NCBI GenBank assembly: GCA_013043965.1
Contig: JABEVF010000123.1
Span: forward strand, 1 to 36,267
Direction: 5' to 3'
Source of the DNA: Gallionella sp.
GTDB lineage: Bacteria > Pseudomonadota > Gammaproteobacteria > Burkholderiales > Gallionellaceae
Length of the DNA: 36,267 bases
In this document: positions 16,116 through 22,419 of the stretch, piece by piece
Numbering within the stretch: position 1 is the first letter of the stretch
Layout: every line of letters starts with the position of its first letter
Notes under the pieces: generated by a model
Databases searched by the model: none
What the model was told of the DNA's origin: nothing
Seen by the model: the letters and a program-made list of their open reading frames with translations, nothing else
Translations under genes and position numbers: made by a program

Positions 16116-16214
16116 CCTCCCGGAATTTGAAACAGCCATCCGGCCAATGCTGATGCTATGGCTACGCTCGCGCGCTGACTGCTGCGGCAGGTTCACTGAG
16201 AGGAGTGAATTCAT
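16107..16214 (-). CDS. possible leader peptide before primase-helicase
   Basis: A 35-codon frame (MNSLLSVNLPQQ... ending GRQL) stops as TGA overlapping the TTG start of the primase-helicase. Ribosomes finishing here would open the start-codon hairpin. It lacks a clear ribosome site, so it may be chance. Confidence 0.25.
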   Translation of the reverse strand: MNSLLSVNLPQQSARERSHSISIGRMAVSNSGRQL

Positions 16215-16221
16215 GATCAGG

Positions 16222-16599
16222 TTACAGGTTCTTTGAAAGCAATTCGATTCGCTCCGCCATCCTGGATAAAAGCTGGGTCGAATCGATAATTTGCCGCTTC
16301 AATTGAGCCATCTCATCCAGCGGCTCGATAACCGAGACCGCATAGCCCGCCTCGTTCCCGATAAAATTCATCGCGCCGTGGCAACCGATCTTCTGCGCTT
16401 CGCGCAATAGCCAAAGAACCTGCTCCGGGTCGAGCTTTTCGCGCCGCTCCTGATTGAGGCAATCAGAAAGCCATCTTGCAGCATCGTCTATCGTCTTTTC
16501 GGGGCGCATCATCATCCCCACCTTTTTGGTGCCGCCCAATGCCTGCACGACCTCGCGCAGGGCATCGTTGATGGATTCATGGATCAAGTCGTATTGCAA
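16222..16599 (-). CDS. CII-like phage regulatory protein
   Basis: 125 residues from a TTG at 16599 placed about five bases after GGGAGG; frames further upstream run through the operator. The core (INDALREVVQALGGTKKVGMM then TIDDAARWLSDCLNQE, LDPEQVLWLLREAQ) follows the layout of phage regulatory CII-family proteins from Gram-negative temperate phages, with an HTH-like N-terminal part. The C-terminus is a leucine-rich helix suited to oligomerisation. It sits at the head of the replication gene pair next to a symmetrical operator. Confidence 0.6.
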   Translation of the reverse strand: MQYDLIHESINDALREVVQALGGTKKVGMMMRPEKTIDDAARWLSDCLNQERREKLDPEQVLWLLREAQKIGCHGAMNFIGNEAGYAVSVIEPLDEMAQLKRQIIDSTQLLSRMAERIELLSKNL

Positions 16600-16616
16600 A
16601 AGAACCTCCCAGTTCC

Positions 16617-16670
16617 ACCTTGTCCGACGCTGTCCGAAATTTAATTTATTTTTCGGACAAGGTCGGACAG
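16617..16670. promoter_or_regulatory. four-half-site operator with divergent promoters
   Basis: Four TGTCCG half-sites: plus orientation at 16621 and 16631 (10 bp apart) and minus orientation at 16654-16659 and 16664-16669 (10 bp apart), giving 11-bp inverted arms (16617-16627 with 16653-16663) around an AT-rich centre. Promoter-like pairs run outward both ways (plus TTGTCC-16-TAATTT; minus CTGTCC-16-TAAATT), each with its -35 box in a half-site. Confidence 0.5.
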
Positions 16671-16832
16671 ACAAATTTCAAGCAAAAAAATAGGATGCCG
16701 TCATGGATACTTTGACTGCATCACGTTATAAAAAAGCCACGCGTTACGTTGCCACTGTCAAAAGTTGGAGATTCGCTACCGTGCTAAGCTTTGAATTTTT
16801 GAACCCAAAACCCACCATCGAAAGGAAACCCC

Positions 16833-17066
16833 TTGAAACCCGATCCGCTTCAATTCGTCATCGACTCGGCCATCAGCAACGAACTAGCACTCAATCTACT
16901 GATACAAACCCTTCTCAAATTTCATCCGGAACTTGCAGACGATTACATCAACGCACTCGACACCGCAATTTCAGCCAGAGAAATCCCAACCTCTGGCGCA
17001 AAACAAAATATCGCCGAACTTCGCGCGACGATAGCCAATATGCCCAAGCCGACAGCCGCTCATTAA
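16833..17066 (+). CDS. small phage protein, unknown function
   Basis: 77 residues from a TTG at 16833, preceded by AAAGGA. Helical, hydrophobic-acidic composition (SNELALNLLIQTLLKFHPELADDYINALD) with codon use like neighbouring phage genes, so it looks genuine. It is preceded by the plus-strand promoter of the operator region. I do not recognise the family. Confidence 0.6.
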   Translation: MKPDPLQFVIDSAISNELALNLLIQTLLKFHPELADDYINALDTAISAREIPTSGAKQNIAELRATIANMPKPTAAH

Positions 17067-17369
17067 TAAAATCATTTTTCATGCGCCATCGCCTTCACTT
17101 CAGACCTCGATCAGAACACTCTGAAAGCCAAGTTTCACGGGATAGAGCGCGAGACGTTTCTGTACTTACTCGCAGCAGCCAGCCCAGTGATTTCAGGCCA
17201 TTTATTAACGGGGTCTTGGGATTGGATTGCGGCGCATCAAAATCGAAAATAACCCGTAAAGCCAATCCGTCCGACCGGTACGCGCCAAATAACCAGCGCG
17301 ATGCCGAAGAAAAGAAAAATGAGAGCGCCAAAGCCTTCATATCAACCAGCCGACACGAAAGGGCTGCCC
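17067..17369. other. gap without a supported gene
   Basis: Frames exist on both strands but none has a ribosome site together with protein-like composition. A minus-strand frame from a GTG at 17391 follows the antisense frame by a GTGA overlap, but its product does not look protein-like. I see no strong repeats. Confidence 0.4.
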
Positions 17370-17591
17370 ATGAAACTCGATTTAGACTCACAAGCCATCG
17401 TTCTGACCTGCCCTGGCTGCAGTCAAAAATTCAACGAGAAGATCGGAAGGCTGAAGAACAACCCGAAACTCACCTGCCCCGGGTGTGGAAGCGTTATCAC
17501 TATCAAGGCGGACGAGCTGAGACAAGGAATCCAATCCGCCGAGAAAGCCCTGGACGACCTCGTGAGAAGTCTGCGCAATATCGGAAAGTAA
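17370..17591 (+). CDS. small zinc-ribbon protein
   Basis: 73 residues from the ATG at 17370 (AAAGGG upstream). Two CPGC pairs, LTCPGCSQKF at residues about 13-22 and LTCPGCGSVI at about 34-43, form a zinc ribbon; the remainder is an amphipathic helix (QSAEKALDDLVRSLRNIGK). Such small ribbons are common in phage early regions and may bind nucleic acid or a host protein. An antisense frame overlaps nearly all of it. Confidence 0.68.
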   Translation: MKLDLDSQAIVLTCPGCSQKFNEKIGRLKNNPKLTCPGCGSVITIKADELRQGIQSAEKALDDLVRSLRNIGK

Positions 17592-17651
17592 ATCTAACGC
17601 TTCATCTATCAGTGCGGTATCGCACGTCAGAATTATTGTGGGATCGTTCAT
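17388..17651 (-). CDS. possible gene coupled to cro, antisense to the zinc ribbon
   Basis: 87-residue frame whose ATG overlaps the cro stop as ATGA with GGAGG four bases upstream. Composition is protein-like (LTCDTALIDEALDLLSDIAQ, FRVVLQPSDLLVEFL). It is directly antisense to the zinc-ribbon gene in register, so at most one is likely to be conserved as protein; the start signals favour taking it seriously, the Cys motifs favour the other. Confidence 0.35.
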   Translation of the reverse strand: MNDPTIILTCDTALIDEALDLLSDIAQTSHEVVQGFLGGLDSLSQLVRLDSDNASTPGAGEFRVVLQPSDLLVEFLTAARAGQNDGL

Positions 17652-17848
17652 GCGGCCTCCGACGTTTGAATACAGGCGCAATCCGCCGAGGTGCCGAACA
17701 CGTCTGGTCGCAGCAAAGCCAGATATTGTCTACGCGCTTTTGGTATGCCGGTCTTTCGCCATTCAGATACGGAAGAAGGCTTAACCTCGCAAATTTCAGC
17801 CACCGCCGAGGTTCCGCCTAAAGCATCAATTATTTTGGAGTCTTTCAT
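17648..17848 (-). CDS. Cro-like (YdaS-type) repressor
   Basis: 66 residues from the ATG at 17848. The core MKDSKIIDALGGTSAVAEIC-xVKPSSVSEWRKTGIPKARR is the classic Cro/YdaS helix-turn-helix: GGtxAVAE in helix 2 and SSVSEW in the recognition helix. It is transcribed divergently from the cI-like gene with three operators between them, the arrangement of a genetic switch. The promoter TTGACT-18-TAAAAT places the transcript start almost at the ATG, so the message may be leaderless. Confidence 0.82.
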   Translation of the reverse strand: MKDSKIIDALGGTSAVAEICEVKPSSVSEWRKTGIPKARRQYLALLRPDVFGTSADCACIQTSEAA

Positions 17849-17855
17849 GGAATCT

Positions 17856-17885
17856 ATTTTAGGCATACCTAAATATACAAGTCAA
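17856..17885 (-). promoter_or_regulatory. cro promoter
   Basis: Minus-strand -35 TTGACT (17885-17880) and -10 TAAAAT (17861-17856) are separated by 18 bp. Operators O1 and O2 overlap the two boxes, so a repressor bound there blocks cro. Confidence 0.6.
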
Positions 17886-17921
17886 GGCATACCTAACTTT
17901 TTAAGTGTTAGGCTTGCCTAT
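17859..17921. promoter_or_regulatory. three CI/Cro operators O1-O3
   Basis: Three 14-bp near-palindromes: O1 ttaggcatacctaa (17859-17872), O2 caaggcatacctaa (17883-17896), O3 ttaggcttgcctat (17908-17921). Centres are 24 and 25 bp apart. O3 touches the cI-like start codon. The consensus TTAGGC-N2-GCCTAA returns at 20102 and 20136. Confidence 0.8.
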
Positions 17922-18269
17922 ATGAAAAACTGGAATGAACGACTAACCTATGCGCGCGAATTGCGGGGTCTCAATAAAAGCGAGCTGGCAAAAGGCGTTT
18001 TTGTTTCTAGCCCAACCGTAACAGATTGGGAAAGTGGTGAAATAAAAAAACTTGAAGCTGATAATCTTTTAAAAATATGCGACTTCTTGAATATATCTGC
18101 TAAGTGGTTGTTATTTGGAAAAGGCGAGATGGATGAATTGGTTTTAACAGATGATGACTACCATGCTATTAAAATCAATCGCGCCTTGGAATTGAAGCAA
18201 CGACGCACGTGGTATCAAGTCGGCAATTCGCTTGCTGAACGAGACGAAGGCACCAATGGCAAGCAATAA
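17922..18269 (+). CDS. CI-like repressor, short form
   Basis: 115 residues from the ATG at 17922; longer frames would run through the operators and cro. HTH motif: TYARELRGLNKSELAKGVFV then SPTVTDWESGEIKKLEADNL (helices 1-5, XRE family). The C-terminal part NISAKWLLFGKGEMDE is the usual continuation. The S24 peptidase domain of classical CI proteins is missing, so RecA-triggered self-cleavage is not expected and induction may work by another route. No ribosome site is seen. Codon use is AT-richer than the late genes. Confidence 0.82.
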   Translation: MKNWNERLTYARELRGLNKSELAKGVFVSSPTVTDWESGEIKKLEADNLLKICDFLNISAKWLLFGKGEMDELVLTDDDYHAIKINRALELKQRRTWYQVGNSLAERDEGTNGKQ

Positions 18270-18322
18270 CGTGATTCAACTGCAAATTCAACTTAAATTC
18301 AAATTCGACTGAGGAATTGGCA

Positions 18323-18658
18323 ATGGAAACTATCAAATTTTCAGTTCAGGGGTCTGCCCCCATACCTTATGAAGTAAAATTTCATAAACTGGGAAACAAA
18401 TTATCCGCATTTTGCACCTGCTCGGCAGGGGAAAACGGTCAACATTGCAAACATCGAATTCAAATCCTTCAGGGGAGCGACCAAGGTATCGTGAGTGGAA
18501 ATAATTCTCAAGTACCCACCGTTGCGGCATGGCTGATAGGAACCAATCTCGAAGCCGCCTTGAATGCTGAGATAATTGCCGAAAGAGATTTAGTTCAAGC
18601 CAAAAATGCGCTTTCTATAGCCAAGAAAAATCTTGCACACATCATGATGCACCCCTAA
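18323..18658 (+). CDS. SWIM-like zinc-motif protein
   Basis: 111 residues; the ATG at 18323 is seven bases after GAGGA. CTCSAGENGQHCKHRIQIL (about residues 32-50) has the CxC...CxH pattern of SWIM-type zinc fingers, which bind DNA or protein. The C-terminal half is a long helix (LEAALNAEIIAERDLVQAK). It lies just downstream of the cI-like gene in the zone likely expressed in the lysogen. Confidence 0.6.
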   Translation: METIKFSVQGSAPIPYEVKFHKLGNKLSAFCTCSAGENGQHCKHRIQILQGSDQGIVSGNNSQVPTVAAWLIGTNLEAALNAEIIAERDLVQAKNALSIAKKNLAHIMMHP

Positions 18659-18661
18659 ACA

Positions 18662-19477
18662 ATGAAGTCCACGCAGATGATCCAAAAATCAGCCATCTTG
18701 CTTATCGCGCTCACAGCCCTGTTAGCTAGTTGCGCAGATATAACAAATCAATTTGATCCGCTTGAATCGCGATTAAACACCACATTGGTGGACGGCCCCA
18801 ATGGAATGCGCGTTAGCTGTGCAGAGATTGACGATTTCGGGAAAGGAAAATTTGATTCTTCGGAAGTGGTCTTTGATGTTAAGAAATCGGAATGGACTTG
18901 GGATATTTTCCGGTTTTTAGATCAAAAAATAGGGCAATGTTACTCGCAATTTGAACGGGAATTATCCACTCCCGGTTTTTTAAAAATAGGTTATTCAACA
19001 CCTCAAGAACGAGAGCAAATTGCCATCGCTCAACAGCACGCCCAATCCAAAGTAAATCAGATTGAGTCTGAGAATAACATCAGGACATTAGCTGAAAAAA
19101 CCAAACAAGAGGAAACACAGAGGCAAGAAATTGCGCATCGCAGGGAAGCTGAAGCACAAGCTGAAATACAACAACAAGCACGAATCGAAGCATGCAAAAA
19201 TTCTAAACCGTATCAGCTATTCAGTGTCCAGGAAGAAATTATCTCAAACCTTGAAGATAAAGCCCACATGAAATCCGGTATAGCCGAAGATCAAAAAATC
19301 ATCCAAGTTGCTGGCGTTAGCGATTTAAACAGAAGATATGACTATGGCTTAATGATTGTACGCCTTGATGAGCAGCTCAAAAAAAACTGGATAACATATA
19401 AGTCATTGGGTGGCGAAGCCACTAGCCTAAAAAAAGTAAAACATCAATTCCTAGACCCCTGCGCGCAACTCAATTAG
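18662..19477 (+). CDS. lipoprotein with coiled coil
   Basis: 271 residues starting MKSTQMIQKSAILLIALTAL then LASC, a clear lipoprotein signal with Cys24 as the lipidated residue. Residues about 120-180 form a charged Gln/Glu-rich coiled coil. Predicted to sit in the cell envelope, facing the periplasm or surface. Being downstream of cI and separate from structural genes, it is a candidate lysogenic conversion gene, for instance affecting envelope properties or superinfection. The family is not recognised. Confidence 0.65.
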   Translation: MKSTQMIQKSAILLIALTALLASCADITNQFDPLESRLNTTLVDGPNGMRVSCAEIDDFGKGKFDSSEVVFDVKKSEWTWDIFRFLDQKIGQCYSQFERELSTPGFLKIGYSTPQEREQIAIAQQHAQSKVNQIESENNIRTLAEKTKQEETQRQEIAHRREAEAQAEIQQQARIEACKNSKPYQLFSVQEEIISNLEDKAHMKSGIAEDQKIIQVAGVSDLNRRYDYGLMIVRLDEQLKKNWITYKSLGGEATSLKKVKHQFLDPCAQLN

Positions 19478-19526
19478 ATATTGTGGGTCAATGGAGTCTG
19501 ACCACCCATTAAACAGGATCGTACCC

Positions 19527-19850
19527 ATGGATGATTTTCGCGCAACCTACTTACCCTATTGTTTAATTCAACAAGCGGACGGGCGATATGCGGTGGTGAA
19601 TCGGCGTTATAAGCCGCTTGGCTACCTCACTGGCGAATGGGTAGAATATGCAGACAAACCCATTCTTTGTCACCTCGCTGGGCTAGACCCCGCTACCACT
19701 CGCAAGCTATCTTGGAATGGTAGCGAAAATACAGATCGCGTTTATCTTTACAACGATGGCTGCGTCCCGACAGCCAGTGACAAAAACATGAATGATTATT
19801 TGGGACGCGTCGCCATTCTTGCCAAGCTAAAGGTCAGCCCGCAGCCATAA
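19527..19850 (+). CDS. conserved phage protein of unknown function
   Basis: 107 residues from the ATG at 19527, with CAGGA upstream; an earlier ATG at 19491 has no ribosome site. The pattern YLPYCLIQQADGRYAVVNRR then YKPLGYLTGEWVEY is one I associate with small proteins of betaproteobacterial prophages. Its last bases overlap the end of the converging P-loop gene. Function unknown. Confidence 0.6.
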   Translation: MDDFRATYLPYCLIQQADGRYAVVNRRYKPLGYLTGEWVEYADKPILCHLAGLDPATTRKLSWNGSENTDRVYLYNDGCVPTASDKNMNDYLGRVAILAKLKVSPQP

Positions 19851-20043
19851 TCTCATCGTAATTTAACGCGCCAGCCGTGGCCGGATTGTTGGTCAGCACC
19901 AGCCTGTCGGCAGGCAAAGCGTGCAGATCGACCACATCTTCTATATCTATTACGCTTGTGCAGCCTAGCTTCTGCATCAACACCGCGCTGTGCTTCGTTT
20001 TACCGCAGCCCTGCGGACCATAAACCACTTTACAATCGCTCAT
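19834..20043 (-). CDS. small P-loop protein
   Basis: 69 residues from the ATG at 20043, preceded by GGAGGG. The N-terminus MSDCKVVYGPQGCGKTKHSA contains a Walker A motif (GPQGCGKT). The remaining part has DIEDVVDLHALPADRLVLTNN, where the acid pair could serve as a Walker B site. The protein is far shorter than a full NTPase, so it may act as a regulator or with a partner. It is convergent with the preceding plus-strand gene and divergent from the operator-controlled promoter. Confidence 0.6.
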   Translation of the reverse strand: MSDCKVVYGPQGCGKTKHSAVLMQKLGCTSVIDIEDVVDLHALPADRLVLTNNPATAGALNYDEIMAAG

Positions 20044-20060
20044 CGCACCCTCCAAATTAA

Positions 20061-20086
20061 GCCGCAGGACACCCCTGCGGTTTTTT
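20061..20086 (+). terminator. rho-independent terminator
   Basis: Stem ccgcagg/cctgcgg with a 5-base loop followed by six T. It ends plus-strand transcription from the cI-lipoprotein region just before the 20.1-kb promoter, and lies upstream of the P-loop gene ribosome site on the other strand. Confidence 0.8.
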
Positions 20087-20101
20087 ATTCTGCCACAATT
20101 A

Positions 20102-20115
20102 TTAGGCAAGCCTAA
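20102..20115. promoter_or_regulatory. CI/Cro operator O4
   Basis: ttaggcaagcctaa, a perfect match to the TTAGGC-N2-GCCTAA consensus of the cI/cro region. It lies nine bases upstream of the -35 box of the promoter at 20124 and could also affect minus-strand transcription of the P-loop gene. Confidence 0.75.
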
Positions 20116-20123
20116 AATAAATC

Positions 20124-20152
20124 TTGACAAATTATTTAGGCTTGCCTAATAA
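20124..20152 (+). promoter_or_regulatory. strong early promoter with operator O5
   Basis: TTGACA (20124-20129), a 17-bp spacer and TAATAA (20147-20152) form a near-ideal sigma-70 promoter. Operator O5 ttaggcttgcctaa (20136-20149) fills the spacer and -10 box, so the repressor would shut it. It drives the small-gene operon at 20338 and beyond. Confidence 0.8.
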
Positions 20153-20337
20153 TCACCTCAGTCGCAAAACAAAGCATCAGCGGAGTCGAGCGACAAAACA
20201 AACCCTAGATCACTGCGAGCGCATCGCACCGCCGGAATCCTGAGCAAGCCACAGGACCAGTGATCGAACAGCGACAACACCCGAAAGACGTAGAGAGCAA
20301 GGGCGCGAAACTGGCAACAACACACAGGAGACACATC
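20153..20337 (+). other. 185-base leader of the plus-strand operon
   Basis: No gene seen. gatcactg (20208-20215) pairs with cagtgatc (20258-20265), giving an 8-bp stem with a long structured loop. A leader of this size before an early operon could hold an antitermination or processing site; I see no boxA match that I would defend. Confidence 0.35.
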
Positions 20338-20520
20338 ATGTTTGGAATGCTTGGAGATTTAACGAAGGCCGTAGTTGGGATTGTTGTTGAAACGCCTATC
20401 GCGATTGCTGCCGATCTTGTAACGCTGGGTGGTGCGATAACAGATAAAAACGAGCCATACACCGCAACCGCGCTGAAAGGCGTAATGAAAAACGTGGAGA
20501 ACGCAACCAAGCCGGATTAA
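20338..20520 (+). CDS. small hydrophobic early protein
   Basis: 60 residues from the ATG at 20338, with AGGAGA upstream; upstream extension has no support. Hydrophobic N-terminal two thirds (LTKAVVGIVVETPIAIAADL then VTLGGAI) suggests membrane association. First gene behind the O5 promoter. Function unknown. Confidence 0.6.
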   Translation: MFGMLGDLTKAVVGIVVETPIAIAADLVTLGGAITDKNEPYTATALKGVMKNVENATKPD

Positions 20521-20544
20521 GTCTCATCCACCAGGGGGAGCGCC

Positions 20545-20757
20545 ATGACCGACCACATTGTGCAAGTGGGCAAACCAGCCGAGATCACTGGTGAGGATCT
20601 GCGTCGCGCCTATCTGCTGGCCCAATTGCGCAGGATCGGCATCAGCTACCAGAAAGCGATCATGACACCCTGCATCAACAAGGCCCTGCACTGCACCGCG
20701 CAGGAAATGAAGACTCATAAACACGGCAATCCTGCCCCGATTCAGCAGGCATTTTGA
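20545..20757 (+). CDS. small early phage protein
   Basis: 70 residues, ATG at 20545 after GGGGGAG. Mixed helical sequence with two Cys residues (TPCINKALHCTAQE). Part of the tight plus-strand operon. Function not recognised. Confidence 0.55.
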   Translation: MTDHIVQVGKPAEITGEDLRRAYLLAQLRRIGISYQKAIMTPCINKALHCTAQEMKTHKHGNPAPIQQAF

Positions 20758-20772
20758 GAAGGGGATCGCATC

Positions 20773-20961
20773 ATGGAAATAAAGACTGCAAACTGGCCTT
20801 TCAACCAAAAAACTCTTGATTACGATGACCCGCTGGCAGTGTTGAGGGCCGTGGCGGGCGAAATCTCGGAGACTGTGCGTCCGTTTAGCGTGGACAGTTA
20901 CCTGCCACCGCATATCTGCGATCGAGTTTTCGCCGCCATCGCAAAAGCAGAAAAAGCATGA
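20773..20961 (+). CDS. small early phage protein
   Basis: 62 residues, ATG at 20773. Contains YDDPLAVLRAVAGEIS and ends AAIAKAEKA. Its stop overlaps the next start (ATGA), indicating translational coupling. Function unknown. Confidence 0.55.
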   Translation: MEIKTANWPFNQKTLDYDDPLAVLRAVAGEISETVRPFSVDSYLPPHICDRVFAAIAKAEKA

Positions 20962-21176
20962 CCTGCCAAAGCATCTATTGCGACACCGCATGCGACTGCC
21001 GCGAGCACCAGATCGCGGTGCTCATCAAGGCCGCGCAAGATGCCGCCGTCGCGCTCGACGAAATGAAAAAAGATTTGATGCCGGATCCTGCCGAACAAGA
21101 TGCGGCCAGGCAGATCATCGAGCGCGTTCATGCAGCTTGCGAATCTCTTATGGAACCGAAGGGAATACCCGCATGA
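20958..21176 (+). CDS. small Cys-rich early protein
   Basis: 72 residues starting MTCQSIYCDTACDCREHQ, with four Cys in the first 14 residues that could bind a metal, then a helical region. Coupled by ATGA on both sides. Function unknown. Confidence 0.55.
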   Translation: MTCQSIYCDTACDCREHQIAVLIKAAQDAAVALDEMKKDLMPDPAEQDAARQIIERVHAACESLMEPKGIPA

Positions 21177-21334
21177 AACACTACCTCATCATTTTGATTT
21201 ACGGCGGCACGCGGCATGTGCGCAACATCATCGCCGCCAGCTCGGTGCAGGCCGGACGCATCGGCCTAAACACGATGCCGCAGACCGACGAACCTTGCGC
21301 AATCATCTGCCAACCGCTCAGGAGGCTCGCATGA
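21173..21334 (+). CDS. small early phage protein
   Basis: 53 residues, ATG at 21173 overlapping the previous stop. Hydrophobic beta start (HYLIILIYGG) and VRNIIAASSVQAGRIGLN. Function unknown. Confidence 0.5.
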   Translation: MKHYLIILIYGGTRHVRNIIAASSVQAGRIGLNTMPQTDEPCAIICQPLRRLA

Positions 21335-21492
21335 ACCCCAACATTATCCCGCGCCGACGTAATCCAAACTGGCTTAAACGCATCGCGCGGCGCGTCGGGC
21401 AATTGCGCCGGCAGTTTGCGCTATATCGATTCTATCGCGGCCTCGGGTGCCGGCATGCTGTGGCGTGGGATAAGGCTGGGAGGACGCTATGA
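21331..21492 (+). CDS. small basic early protein
   Basis: 53 residues, ATGA-coupled on both sides. Strongly basic (RRRNPNWLKRIARRVGQLRR), so nucleic-acid binding is possible. Function unknown. Confidence 0.5.
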   Translation: MNPNIIPRRRNPNWLKRIARRVGQLRRQFALYRFYRGLGCRHAVAWDKAGRTL

Positions 21493-21728
21493 GCCTCATG
21501 CCAGAAAAATACATCGCCGGCCCCGTCACGATCGACGGCACGCTATTTTGCGGACTGTGCGCTGTGGTTCAAAGAAAATCCGGTTGGTGTGGAATTTTTA
21601 GCGACAACATCGAAGACATCAGGAAGGCATGGGCGGTTTTTCAAGACGACTCGCCCGAATTACCCGACCTCGATGAATCGATGCTGCAAAACGTCGTAAT
21701 GGGCTCGCTCGATAAGGTCTCGAAATGA
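21489..21728 (+). CDS. small early phage protein
   Basis: 79 residues, ATG at 21489 overlapping the previous stop. Contains LFCGLCAVVQRKSGWCGIFS, three Cys in a beta-rich segment, followed by an acidic C-terminal region. Function unknown. Confidence 0.5.
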   Translation: MSLMPEKYIAGPVTIDGTLFCGLCAVVQRKSGWCGIFSDNIEDIRKAWAVFQDDSPELPDLDESMLQNVVMGSLDKVSK

Positions 21729-22156
21729 GAAAACGCACTCCCCGCCAAGTCCGCGACCCGATGGCGTGCGTCACCCAGCGCATGCCGCTGACCGACGATC
21801 AGCAGCGCGACCTCTGCATCGCCTATCGTATCCAGCTTCAAGCCATGCTGCGCGGCAGCGGCACAGAAGAGACATGGAATACGCTCACTTGTTCGCTGAA
21901 TATTGCTCTAATCCTGTGCGAGCAAGGTATCGGTGCGAACGCAATTCAGACGATTCAGCTTGCACAAGAAGCCCTGCTTGCCTGCCGCGAACGGGCACGG
22001 CGGTTGAGCCGCTGGGCATTCAGCGGCGATGAAGCGCGGATGGTGATGAGCGCATGTTCGATACACGACGAACAACTGGAATTCGCAACACGGGCGCAGG
22101 TCGTGAGCGCGCTCACGGAAGTACATCGCAGGATTGAGATCGGAGAGACAGTATGA
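21725..22156 (+). CDS. helical phage protein, unknown function
   Basis: 143 residues; start and stop are both ATGA-coupled. Almost fully helical, with LTDDQQRDLCIAYRIQLQAM then a second block LNIALILCEQGIGANAI and AREALL-type repeats, in the manner of small helical-bundle phage proteins of beta- and gammaproteobacterial prophages. No catalytic motif is visible. Confidence 0.55.
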   Translation: MRKRTPRQVRDPMACVTQRMPLTDDQQRDLCIAYRIQLQAMLRGSGTEETWNTLTCSLNIALILCEQGIGANAIQTIQLAQEALLACRERARRLSRWAFSGDEARMVMSACSIHDEQLEFATRAQVVSALTEVHRRIEIGETV

Positions 22157-22419
22157 CCGAACTCACCCTCTTCGCCAGCACCTTCGTCCTGGTCTTCGCG
22201 CTCGGGCTGCAATCGCTGAACGTCAACAACGGGCATCACATCGCTGCCGCCGTCACCAGCTTCGCCATCGGTGCGATGCAGATGATCTTGTTCAAACTCG
22301 CTCCGAACGCCAGCCCGACCGAGATCGCCGCGTTCTTGCTAGGCGGCCCGTTCGGCATCATATCCAGCATGTGGGCGCATCCCCGACTCGTGCAGATTTT
22401 AACGCGTGGCAAGCCATGA
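22153..22419 (+). CDS. small membrane protein
   Basis: 88 residues with three hydrophobic segments: LFASTFVLVFALGLQSL, the ITSF-like stretch AAVTSFAIGAMQMILF, and IAAFLLGGPFGIISSMW. Its size and topology are compatible with a holin, but it sits in the early operon far from lysis genes, so an accessory membrane role is equally possible. ATGA-coupled to its neighbours. Confidence 0.55.
   Translation: MTELTLFASTFVLVFALGLQSLNVNNGHHIAAAVTSFAIGAMQMILFKLAPNASPTEIAAFLLGGPFGIISSMWAHPRLVQILTRGKP

Noticed and set aside
16703-17821. 372-residue plus-strand frame
   Set aside because: Overlaps two better-supported small genes in other frames; Arg/Ser/His-rich product without any motif; no start signal.
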